From NCBI GenBank assembly GCA_017410365.1, contig JAFQQY010000033.1, positions 62,001 through 126,000 of the forward strand: a stretch of DNA of 64,000 bases. Reading direction: 5' to 3'. Positions within the stretch are counted from its first letter, which is position 1, and every line of letters starts with the position of its first letter. Origin of the DNA: Prevotella sp. (GTDB lineage Bacteria; Bacteroidota; Bacteroidia; Bacteroidales; Bacteroidaceae). Position numbers and translations under genes: made by a program. The notes beneath the pieces are model-generated. The model was not told where the DNA came from. It ran no database searches and worked only from the letters and a program-made list of their open reading frames with translations. Of this stretch, positions 8,000 through 15,948 are shown in pieces.

Positions 8000-9349
8000 T
8001 TATCCTGTTATTTTAATTTCGCTTACTTTCTTAACAAATCCCTTTGATGCCCATTTCATTGAGCGCCAGCGGTAGATGAAGATGATTCCGCGGATGTTCT
8101 CGTCGAGGGCAAAACTAATCCACATGCCTATCAAACCATACCCCCAATGGATGCCGAGCAGATAGCTGAAGCCTACGCTCACTAACCACTGCACAATCAC
8201 TCCTACATAGAACTGATAGTTCACATCGCCCGTTGCCCTAAGAGCCTGCGTCGCCCAGATGTTTATAGCACGACCAATCTCCAATGCCACTTCTATCCAG
8301 AGAATTATTATGCCCATCTCTATGATGTTACGATTGTCGGTAAGCCACTCCAGTCCATGCACGCCAAAGATGGCAAGCAGCAAGGCTAGTATTACCGATA
8401 CGATAATAGCCAACCGGCGGGTGTAGCACCCCAACAGATAGGCAGCATGCACCTTCCCTTCGCCCACCAGATGCCCAATGAGTATGGCTCCGCCTTGACC
8501 GACGGCAATGGAAAAGAGATAGACAAAGAACACCATGTTCCAACAATATGTCCGCGTGGCAAGAGCTTCATTGCCCAAGATGTTTATCAAGAAGGTGATT
8601 GCCACTTGCGAACCGCAGTAACTTATCTCTTCGCCGGCTGCCGGCATTCCAATCTTTAGCAAGTTCTTCAGTTCCACCCATGGGAACGGACGGAACAAGC
8701 AAAGCGGGAACGACGGAATATGCTTGCGAAAGAGGATGATGAAGAGAATAATCATACTCACGCCACGGGATATGCTGGTGGAGATAGCTGCCCCCTCAAC
8801 ACCCATTGCCGGCATACCGAACTTACCGAATATTAGGGTGTAGTTGCCTATAATGTTGAGTATGTTTACAACCAGTGTCACCATCATTGGGTATATCACC
8901 TTGTCAGCACTGCGCAACGATGCCGATATGGCAAGCGAGATGGCTTGGAAGAAAGCAAAAGCACCCACTATACGCATATAGCTTACACCTTCGCCCATCA
9001 GTTCAGGGCGCAGTCCCATAGTCTGCAACATCAAAGTACAACCGAAATACAGCAAGGCACTGACAACAAAGCCTGTGACGGTGTTCAACGCTATTGCCAC
9101 ACCTGTGGCTTGCACCATGCGCTCCTTAAGTCCTGCTCCGAGGTATTGGGCACAAAGAACTGTTGTTCCGAAACTGATTACCTGAAAAACAAGCACGGCA
9201 AGGTTTACCAACTGATTGACAACCCCAACGGCTGCCACGGCATTGTCTGAATGCTGGCTAAGCATCATCGTATCGACAACGCCGAGCATCATCACAAGCG
9301 CCGTTTCTATGAAAATTGGCAACACAAGTTTGCTAAGCTTACTTTTCAT
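8000..9349 (-). CDS. MATE family multidrug/toxin exporter
   Basis: 449 residues with twelve hydrophobic segments in two halves, normal for the family. The N-terminus shows the family pattern VLPIFIETALVMMLGVVDTMMLSQHSDNAVAAVG (in pieces: PIFIET, GVVDTMML, VAAVGV). The second half has GMPAAGEEISYCGSQ. It should export cationic or planar drugs with sodium or protons at the inner membrane; the substrate cannot be read from sequence. A -7 element at 9381-9388 drives it, and mscS follows. Confidence 0.9.
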   Translation of the reverse strand: MKSKLSKLVLPIFIETALVMMLGVVDTMMLSQHSDNAVAAVGVVNQLVNLAVLVFQVISFGTTVLCAQYLGAGLKERMVQATGVAIALNTVTGFVVSALLYFGCTLMLQTMGLRPELMGEGVSYMRIVGAFAFFQAISLAISASLRSADKVIYPMMVTLVVNILNIIGNYTLIFGKFGMPAMGVEGAAISTSISRGVSMIILFIILFRKHIPSFPLCLFRPFPWVELKNLLKIGMPAAGEEISYCGSQVAITFLINILGNEALATRTYCWNMVFFVYLFSIAVGQGGAILIGHLVGEGKVHAAYLLGCYTRRLAIIVSVILALLLAIFGVHGLEWLTDNRNIIEMGIIILWIEVALEIGRAINIWATQALRATGDVNYQFYVGVIVQWLVSVGFSYLLGIHWGYGLIGMWISFALDENIRGIIFIYRWRSMKWASKGFVKKVSEIKITG

Positions 9350-9380
9350 GATTATTTAGTTGACGACCTGAAAACGGGTG

Positions 9381-9388
9381 CAAAGATA
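9381..9388 (-). promoter_or_regulatory. Bacteroidetes -7 element TATCTTTG for the MATE gene
   Basis: TATCTTTG on the minus strand, 31 bases before the MATE start. It is only two bases beyond the terminator stem of the upstream susD gene. Confidence 0.65.
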
Positions 9389-9390
9389 AT

Positions 9391-9420
9391 AAAAAATGGC
9401 GGGAATACCCGCCATTTTTT
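9391..9420 (-). terminator. Intrinsic terminator after susD
   Basis: A perfect stem of 13 bp (AAAAAATGGCGGG with its complement) around a four-base loop, with A and T runs on both sides, so it could act in both directions. It lies 22 bases after the susD stop. Confidence 0.88.
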
Positions 9421-9442
9421 ATTGTAATTATTAATACTTGAA

Positions 9443-11557
9443 TTAATAACCTGGGTTCTGCCAAGCATCCTTAGCCTCATCAGAGAGGTTTGTGCCGTCT
9501 GCATTCTGCAACATATCAATAAATGTCTGTGGAATTGGACGGAGGTTGTGATGTTCCTTAACATTTGGCTCAGCCTCTGGGTTGAAAGCCTTAGCACGCT
9601 GAACGAGAGTCTTTGTGCGGCTCAACTCTTCCCAACGGTTCCACTCGCCCAAGCATTCACGTGTACGCTCGTTCAAAATGAAGTGGATGAGACGCTGCTT
9701 CTTATCTGTTACACCAAGCAAAGCGAGGATTGCCTCATCTTCTGCTGGCAACTGGTCAGAGTTTGCAATCTGAAGACTTGAAGCTGCTGTTGTCTTCTCG
9801 ATACCTGTTGACAGATAGTATGTATTTTTCTGGATAAATGAATACTCATAAGCTGTCTTGTTATTGATCTTGACACCTGCTGCATCCTTACACTTACCAA
9901 GAGTTGCTGAAGCTGTTGTATTGTTCTCGAATGCAATAGAACCATCAACATAGTACTCACGGTCTTCACCCTGCTTCCACTCTGCACGTGCACGAAGAAC
10001 GTTTACGGCAGCTATAGCCTCCTCATACTTGCCAAGGCGAACCAATGCCTCTGCCTTAACGAGGTGAGTTTCACCAGAGCGTGCCATGATAACGTCACGA
10101 TGAGCGTCGCCCTTCTCTGCTGTACGACTACCATCGTCAGTCTTGTTGATACCGCAGAATACGTTGCTCTGTGCTGGGTTACCGCTAACACCGTATGTGT
10201 TCAATACGTACTGGCCACCTAGATATACTGGGAATACGTTTGGCACCCACTTGTTTGTCTCTGGGTTTACGAAGCTGTGAGCAACTGCACCACGACCGAA
10301 TGTTCCGTATGTAGATTCATCCTGGAAACGTGGGTCGTCCTTCTTGTTAAGGATGAACATGATACCAGCATCGCCAAGCTGTGGAGCCTGTTCGTCAGTA
10401 ACACCCATTGCCTTAACATCATCAGACAACTTGTTGTAGTTGTTCATACCATAGACAGTCTTGAAGGTCTTCCACATACGAGAATCGTTCACGTTGTCAA
10501 AGATTGCGTATGCATACTCTGTTGGACGGCAACGCTGGAAGTCCATACCGCCGATGTACTGACCGCGCTGTACCCAACCACCAGAGAAGTTAGAGAACTG
10601 TGGGTTGAAGTAGTTGTAAGTACGGTTACCGAAGCGTCCGCCTGTACTACCGTCACCATTATGCTCTGCAGCCATAAGGATTTCCTTTGAACTTTCTATT
10701 GGGCAATCAACGCCTGTCCAGTTTGCATACAGATTATTGTAATCCTTCTCCAATGGACAAGCTGCAATAACTTCGTTAGCAAGAGTTACAACTCTGTTGA
10801 GATCTGTCTCAGCTAGATACTTGCCGTTCCATGCTGCACAGCGCTCAGACTGACGATAAAGCAGAGCCTTAGCCAGGAAGTGGGCTGCAGTGTACTTTGT
10901 CCAAGTACCATTACCGCGCCACTTGTTTGTTGGTAACATATTGTAAGCAGCCTCGAAGTCTGATATTATCAGATTCAGTGTTTCTTCCTCTGATGCACGT
11001 GTATAGTTAGAAACTATAGCCTGGTCAGCAGGAATAGGTTCTGTTCTCAACACAACACCACCATACTGTGCAAACAGGCGGTAGTAGTTGTAGCCACGCA
11101 AGAAGTGAGCCTCACCAATAGCCTTATTACGTGAATCCTCATCTGTAATATAGTCAGCCTTTGAAATCACGAGATTGGCTGTAGAGATACCATAGTACAT
11201 CTGGTTCCAAAGTCCAGAAACAGGAGGACAGTTCTTGTTTGCTGCACCATTTGCTGGAGTACAATCAAGCGGACCAAGACGATTATCGTATGTGTTCCAT
11301 GGTTCTGCTGTAAGGTCGGCACCGTTTGTAAACTCGTCGGTTCCGTAAAGCGTGATACCGTACGCCCACTCATAACCGAAATGCCAACGGATATTACCAT
11401 ACAGACCAGCAGCCATAGCTTTTGCACCTTCACCTGTTTCAAGCAGTGCGTCTGTTATCTTGTGGTTTGCTTCCTCCTCCAGGAAACTGTCACCGCAGGA
11501 GGTTGTGCCAACTATTGTTGCCAATGCGATAGCACCAAAAAATATCTTATTTTTCAT
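9443..11557 (-). CDS. susD-like: SusD/RagB family outer-membrane glycan-binding lipoprotein
   Basis: About 704 residues from Met at 11557 (11566 is the alternative). The signal sequence ends GTTSC, giving lipidated Cys20, followed by the usual GDSFLEEE. The SusD fold markers are SGLWNQMYYGISTANLVI, EAHFLRGYNYYRLFAQYGG and the C-terminal WNRWEELSRTKTLVQRAKAF and LRPIPQTFIDML. It sits on the cell surface and closes the paired SusC channel over an oligosaccharide. At about 700 residues it is longer than typical SusD (about 550). It follows susC by 43 bases and is ended by the terminator at 9391-9420. No glycoside hydrolase is in the same operon, so the substrate is unknown. Confidence 0.95.
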   Translation of the reverse strand: MKNKIFFGAIALATIVGTTSCGDSFLEEEANHKITDALLETGEGAKAMAAGLYGNIRWHFGYEWAYGITLYGTDEFTNGADLTAEPWNTYDNRLGPLDCTPANGAANKNCPPVSGLWNQMYYGISTANLVISKADYITDEDSRNKAIGEAHFLRGYNYYRLFAQYGGVVLRTEPIPADQAIVSNYTRASEEETLNLIISDFEAAYNMLPTNKWRGNGTWTKYTAAHFLAKALLYRQSERCAAWNGKYLAETDLNRVVTLANEVIAACPLEKDYNNLYANWTGVDCPIESSKEILMAAEHNGDGSTGGRFGNRTYNYFNPQFSNFSGGWVQRGQYIGGMDFQRCRPTEYAYAIFDNVNDSRMWKTFKTVYGMNNYNKLSDDVKAMGVTDEQAPQLGDAGIMFILNKKDDPRFQDESTYGTFGRGAVAHSFVNPETNKWVPNVFPVYLGGQYVLNTYGVSGNPAQSNVFCGINKTDDGSRTAEKGDAHRDVIMARSGETHLVKAEALVRLGKYEEAIAAVNVLRARAEWKQGEDREYYVDGSIAFENNTTASATLGKCKDAAGVKINNKTAYEYSFIQKNTYYLSTGIEKTTAASSLQIANSDQLPAEDEAILALLGVTDKKQRLIHFILNERTRECLGEWNRWEELSRTKTLVQRAKAFNPEAEPNVKEHHNLRPIPQTFIDMLQNADGTNLSDEAKDAWQNPGY

Positions 11558-11609
11558 ATTTGTCATTCAATAATTATTAGATATTGTTACTATTCACTCC
11601 TTTAATCGA

Positions 11610-14600
11610 TTAGAAACCAACCTGCAGACCTACAGTGAAGCCTCTGTTATAGTAAGTTGATCCGAGGTCGAGGTCGAGGAAGTCTATTGAAGAGTAGAGG
11701 TTGCCAAGGTTCTTGCCCTGAACGTAAACCTTCAGATTGTTGATGCCAATCTTATCGCATACCTTCTTATCAAGGGTATATCCGAGAGAAAGGTTGCGAA
11801 CCTTGATGAACGATGCATCCTGGAAACCGAGCAAGCTTGAGTAACCATCACCACCAGCTGTACTATAGATAGGTTTCTGCCAATCTGCACCTGTGTTTTC
11901 TGGTGTCCAATAATCTATCTCGCGCTGCTGATACATACCGAGCTGACCTTCACCACCTGTGCTAACCATGTAGCCAAAGCGTCCGTAAAGTTCTACAGCA
12001 AGCTCGAAGCCCTTCCATGTAAATGTGTTTGTCCAACCCATTGTCCAAGTCGGGTTTTGGCCGCCAAGGATAACACGGTCTTTGTCGTCAATCTTGAAGT
12101 CACCATTCTGATCCTTTGGACGAACGTTACCAGCAGTAAACTTATGACCGTTAGCATTGAACTTATCCATCAATTCCTGGTCTTCTGCCTGCCAGATACC
12201 TTCATTGTCAATTCCGTAGTGAACAGCGATAGACTCACCAATGAACCAAGCATTGGCAATGTCATCTTCCTTACCGTTTGCAAGTTCAACAATTTCGTCC
12301 TTCTGGTAAGCTAATGTAAGGTCTGAATTCCACTGGAAATCCTTGAACTTAACAGGAACTGTGTTCAATGTCAGGTCGACACCGAAGTTCTTTGTCTCAC
12401 CAATGTTGTCCATCATTGCTGGATAACCGCTAAGTGGAGAAATTGAACGACGCATCAGAAGGTCTGTTGTACGTGAGTGATAGATATCGATTGTACCGCC
12501 AATACGTCCGTCAAGAACGCTGAAGTCGATACCATAGTTGAACTGTGTTGTCTTCTCCCAACCGAGATCCTTGTTAGGAAGCAAGTTACTACCTGAAGAA
12601 TAGTAAGGCTCGTTGGTTACGAAAATCTGCTGGTTGCCACCTGCATTACCGAATGGCATCCAGTAAGCGCTGATAACACCAAGTGTTCCATAAGGAGAAA
12701 CTGAAGAGTTACCAGTAGAACCGACACCGACACGAAGCTTCAACTGGTTAATCCAGTCAATACCTTCCATGAAACTTTCCTGATCGATACGCCAACCGAG
12801 GGCTGCTGATGGGAAGAAACTCCACTTGTTTCCTTCTGCCAAAACTGAAGAACCGTCGTAACGTCCAGAAACAGTGAGGAGGTAACGGTCTTTGTAAGAG
12901 TAGTTAATACGTGCCATGTAAGAAGACATCTGACTTTCTGTAAGACCTGTGCTCATACCTGGATCGTACTTTGTTGTATTTGCGATATCAATCTGACCCA
13001 TGTTGTTCCAAAGGAATTCAGGAACAAGAACGTCAACTTCGCTCATAGAACCGTTCTCTGCATTGTACTTAGAAGCACTCTGAAGCAATGTTACGTTAAA
13101 GCTGTGGTCATCGAACTTCTTGTTGTACATAATCATGTTGTCAAGAGTCCAAGAGAAGTAGCGAGCGTCATCGCGGCGAGCCATGTTCTTACTACCCATT
13201 CTCACAGCTGAAGAAGCGTCGATGAAGAGACCACGACGATAGTGACGGAAGTCAGGACCGAACTGAATCTTATAAGAAAGACCATCCAGCGGTTCCCAAA
13301 TCTTACCGAAATCAGCCTGTGCGAAGAAGCTACCGAGAGCACGGAATGTCTGACGGTTTTCTGTTGACTTCTTCCACTCGTCAACTACTGTATAAACATT
13401 TGTTGCTGATCCACCTGGCTGAAGAATGATATCACCATCCTCATCGTAAGGAACTGTATAGCGAGGTATTGCCTTAGCTGCACCATAGATGTCAGTTGGA
13501 CCAGAACTTGAAGACTGACCTGTACGAGAATAACCGTAGTCCTGCTCTGCCCACGCACCGTTGATAGATGCGCCCATCTTCAACCATGGCTTAGCCTGAA
13601 TGTCAACAGATGCAGAAACGCTGTAGCGCTCGTACTCCTGACCCTTCTGTGTACCTTCGTTGTTCAGATAACCGAATGAGAAGAAACCTTTCAGATCCTT
13701 TGTACCACCGCTTGCGCTCAGAGTATGTTCCTGAGTGATACCAGTCTGAGTAACCATGTCAGTCCAATCGGTATCAATAACTTTTGAACCGTCCCAAACT
13801 GTCTTGTCTTCGTTCCAACCACGGTTTACGTTAGCTAAAGCCGCAGCATCACCAGAGAAGAACGACTGGTCATTTGTGTAGTTAGGTTGGTCACCTCTTG
13901 GATAAGGCTCAGTTTGACCCTTGCCTAAAGGAGCGTTATGATATGCCCAACGACGCCATGTGATATAGTCGCTTGCGCTCATGGCTGGAGACTTGTCGAT
14001 AAGCTTCTCGAAAGTAACAGAACCAGAGTAGTTCAGAGTCATCTTACCTTCCTGTCCGCGCTTTGTTGTAACGAGGATAACACCGTTAGCACCGCGTGAA
14101 CCGTAGATAGCTGTAGAAGAAGCATCCTTCAAAATGTCTATAGACTCGATGTCGCGTGGGTTGATTGTCTCGATACCACCAGAGTTGAGAGGCACACCGT
14201 CAACTACATAGAGAGGTTCGTTAGAAGCGTTCAAAGAACGGTTACCGCGGATGCGAATCTTTCCAAGTTCACCAGGACGCTGGTTAGATGTGATATCTAC
14301 ACCGGCAGCCTTGCCCTGCAATGCTTCGAAAGCATTAGAAACAGGCTTTGTGTTAAGGTCTTCGCCGCTTACGCGTGTCATGGCACCGGTAACGTCGGTC
14401 TTGCGCTGAACACCGTAACCTACTACAACAACTTCTTCAAGGTTTAGAGCATCCTCTTTCAGAGTGATGTTGATTGTAGAACGACCGTTTACTGCCACAG
14501 ACTGTGTTACGTAGCCTACGTAAGAAACCTTGAGGATTGCCTTGGCTGGTACATTGTTGACAGTAAAGTTACCGTTGATGTCGGTAACGCCACCGTTAGA

Positions 14601-14771
14601 AGTACCTTGCACCATCACACTTGCGCCAATAATCGGTTCGCCCGATGTATCAGCAACACGACCATTTACCTTGCTCTGTGCGTATGCAAATGTAGCACAC
14701 ATCAGAAGCATGGCCAGAAACATGAACCTGCTAATCTGGTTCAACTTGTTGTTTCTTGATAGTTTTTCCAT
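11610..14771 (-). CDS. susC-like: SusC/RagA family TonB-dependent outer-membrane transporter
   Basis: 1053 residues, normal for SusC. The signal peptide ends near residue 31 (CATFAYAQ). A carboxypeptidase-regulatory-like beta-sandwich follows (about 34-105, GRVADTSGEPIIGASVMVQG), then the TonB box EEVVVVGYG, a plug domain with the SusC block RIRGNRSLNASNEPLYVVDG and ILKDASSTAIYGSRGANG, and a beta-barrel ending in Phe (GFTVGLQVGF). There is no STN domain, so no anti-sigma signalling is expected through it. It imports oligosaccharides with energy from TonB. The leader is long: the best -7 candidate is about 265 bases upstream. Confidence 0.96.
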   Translation of the reverse strand: MEKLSRNNKLNQISRFMFLAMLLMCATFAYAQSKVNGRVADTSGEPIIGASVMVQGTSNGGVTDINGNFTVNNVPAKAILKVSYVGYVTQSVAVNGRSTINITLKEDALNLEEVVVVGYGVQRKTDVTGAMTRVSGEDLNTKPVSNAFEALQGKAAGVDITSNQRPGELGKIRIRGNRSLNASNEPLYVVDGVPLNSGGIETINPRDIESIDILKDASSTAIYGSRGANGVILVTTKRGQEGKMTLNYSGSVTFEKLIDKSPAMSASDYITWRRWAYHNAPLGKGQTEPYPRGDQPNYTNDQSFFSGDAAALANVNRGWNEDKTVWDGSKVIDTDWTDMVTQTGITQEHTLSASGGTKDLKGFFSFGYLNNEGTQKGQEYERYSVSASVDIQAKPWLKMGASINGAWAEQDYGYSRTGQSSSSGPTDIYGAAKAIPRYTVPYDEDGDIILQPGGSATNVYTVVDEWKKSTENRQTFRALGSFFAQADFGKIWEPLDGLSYKIQFGPDFRHYRRGLFIDASSAVRMGSKNMARRDDARYFSWTLDNMIMYNKKFDDHSFNVTLLQSASKYNAENGSMSEVDVLVPEFLWNNMGQIDIANTTKYDPGMSTGLTESQMSSYMARINYSYKDRYLLTVSGRYDGSSVLAEGNKWSFFPSAALGWRIDQESFMEGIDWINQLKLRVGVGSTGNSSVSPYGTLGVISAYWMPFGNAGGNQQIFVTNEPYYSSGSNLLPNKDLGWEKTTQFNYGIDFSVLDGRIGGTIDIYHSRTTDLLMRRSISPLSGYPAMMDNIGETKNFGVDLTLNTVPVKFKDFQWNSDLTLAYQKDEIVELANGKEDDIANAWFIGESIAVHYGIDNEGIWQAEDQELMDKFNANGHKFTAGNVRPKDQNGDFKIDDKDRVILGGQNPTWTMGWTNTFTWKGFELAVELYGRFGYMVSTGGEGQLGMYQQREIDYWTPENTGADWQKPIYSTAGGDGYSSLLGFQDASFIKVRNLSLGYTLDKKVCDKIGINNLKVYVQGKNLGNLYSSIDFLDLDLGSTYYNRGFTVGLQVGF

Positions 14772-15130
14772 GTTAAATGTTTTTAGTTAATTGTTATTAA
14801 TGAATTGTTTATAATGGTTTAATTCCATAATTTAGTTTGTGTTGGCATTCACATTATTTTATTATTATTAGGTTTAGCATATCATCAGGATGTAGTTTTA
14901 GTACACCTAACATCAATACCGTTTTCTTGTTTTGTAAATTAGATAGTTTGCTTGTTTATATTCTTAATGCTTATTTTAAGTGTCCATTCAACACTGCTTT
15001 GTATATCTTCTAGTAGAAGATTGATATTACAACGCAAAATTAATAAAAAAATAGTATTATAAGACTTTTTTGTAAAAAAAACGTTTGAGTTGAACATTTT
15101 TTAACACTAGCGGTTGAGTAATTCAAATTT

Positions 15131-15193
15131 GGTATACGCCGTATATACCATCGGTATACGCCGTGTATACCAAAAGTATACAGGCAGTATACC
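15131..15193. repeat. 11/22-bp-pitch palindromic array, word GTATAC
   Basis: TATAC occurs six times at exactly 11-bp steps (15133, 15144, 15155, 15166, 15177, 15188). Read in pairs these form three 19-bp inverted repeats, the first being GGTATACGCCGTATATACC, separated by 3-bp spacers at a 22-bp pitch. The third unit is the most diverged. It could be a cluster of operators for susC or a member of the locus-specific repeat class. Confidence 0.85.
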
Positions 15194-15201
15194 AAAATTA
15201 A

Positions 15202-15228
15202 GGGGAAGCATTTTTGAAGTGCTTCCCC
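15202..15228. terminator. Hairpin after the desulfoferrodoxin gene
   Basis: GGGGAAGCA pairs with TGCTTCCCC across a nine-base loop. A T-run follows on the plus strand; on the minus strand, where the gene ends at 15262, the tail is weaker (TTAATTTT). Confidence 0.7.
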
Positions 15229-15261
15229 TTTTCATTTATCTTCTACTAGGAGATTGCAACA

Positions 15262-15726
15262 TTAACAAACGTTGCCCCCTAAATCGCACGATTTATATCC
15301 GTCGGTCTTTGCCTGCGGTTTTGAACAACAAGCCTTGACATCATCACAGGCGCATTTCCATAATCCATGCAGATTGCAGTAGGCGCGGGTGCAAACTTCT
15401 GTTGCATCAGTCTTGAACTTGGCCATTGGTTTATCGCCAGGCTTTAGACACTTGCGCATCAGTTTGCCACACTTCGTGCGCAACTCTATCCACTCTATAT
15501 GGTGTTCCTCACTCATCGGGTGGTCAATGCTGCCTACCGTTACCTTATAGCCGCCTTCTATTTTCTCGACCACAGGGACGTGCTTCTCCTTTGCTCCGTC
15601 GCTTGTATTCTCTGTCATCAGCATCATTGGCTTGCCACAACATACTAACTCTCCTTCTCCACAATGCAGTACCTCGACAACATTGCCACAGGTTGCACAT
15701 TTGTAAATTTCATTTCTCTTTGCCAT
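15262..15726 (-). CDS. dfx: Desulfoferrodoxin (superoxide reductase) with a cysteine-rich C-terminal tail
   Basis: 154 residues. It reduces superoxide to peroxide without making oxygen, a defence typical of anaerobes. The N-terminal desulforedoxin iron site is Cys10, Cys13, Cys29 and Cys30. The catalytic iron site has His49, His69, His75, Cys117 and His120, with the active-site Glu47-Lys48 pair in KEKHVPV. After the domain ends near residue 124 there is an extra tail with Cys125, 127, 133, 134, 147 and 154, which standard desulfoferrodoxins (about 125 residues) lack. The -7 element is at 15837-15844. The electron donor is not in this window. Confidence 0.95.
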   Translation of the reverse strand: MAKRNEIYKCATCGNVVEVLHCGEGELVCCGKPMMLMTENTSDGAKEKHVPVVEKIEGGYKVTVGSIDHPMSEEHHIEWIELRTKCGKLMRKCLKPGDKPMAKFKTDATEVCTRAYCNLHGLWKCACDDVKACCSKPQAKTDGYKSCDLGGNVC

Positions 15727-15743
15727 AATTCTTTTTGTTTTTA

Positions 15744-15780
15744 AGTTGACGGGGTGACGAGTAATCGAGTAAACAAGTTG
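15744..15780. repeat. 8-bp-pitch array, degenerate GTTGAC word
   Basis: GTTGACGG, GGTGACGA, GTAATCGA, GTAAACAA and GTTG follow at an exact 8-bp pitch. It is a decayed relative of the GTTGAC arrays inside the GH78 gene. Confidence 0.6.
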
Positions 15781-15836
15781 TTTGTTATAAAACTCTTATC
15801 CCTCATCAGTTATTTATTATCAAACGTTTGATATGG

Positions 15837-15844
15837 CAAATATA
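15837..15844 (-). promoter_or_regulatory. Bacteroidetes -7 element TATATTTG for desulfoferrodoxin
   Basis: TATATTTG on the minus strand, 110 bases before the start codon. The long leader contains the degenerate array at 15744-15780. A palindrome CAAACGTTTG lies beside it at 15821-15830. Confidence 0.5.
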
Positions 15845-15917
15845 CGGACTCTTACTATATGTTGATATAGCAGTTATGGTTTATTCTGATTTTACAACTG
15901 TTGTTTGGTTATTAAAT

Positions 15918-15947
15918 AAAAAATGTGGACCAAAGTCCACATTTTTT
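15918..15947 (-). terminator. Intrinsic terminator after the GH78 gene
   Basis: AAAAAATGTGGAC pairs perfectly with GTCCACATTTTTT around a CAAA loop, one base beyond the GH78 stop codon. Symmetric A/T flanks make it work in either direction. Confidence 0.9.
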
Positions 15948-15948
15948 G

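Larger units (their letters stand above)
14772..15261. other. 490-base intergenic region between desulfoferrodoxin and susC
   Basis: No gene is visible. From the susC side it holds an A/T-rich leader and a weak -7 candidate TAATTTTG (15035-15042, minus strand). There is also a 15-base palindrome with 7-bp arms at 15006-15020 (TCTTCTA-G-TAGAAGA), and a related copy, TCTTCTACTAGGAGATTG, at 15239-15256 that abuts the desulfoferrodoxin stop. Between them are the TATAC array and a hairpin, listed separately. Confidence 0.7.

Noticed and set aside
9443-14771. Assigning a specific glycan to the SusC/SusD pair
   Set aside because: No hydrolase or sensor is linked to the pair, so any substrate would be a guess.
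15131-15193. Possible CRISPR array
   Set aside because: The units are 19-bp palindromes with 3-bp spacers, far too short for CRISPR repeats and spacers, and no cas genes are present.
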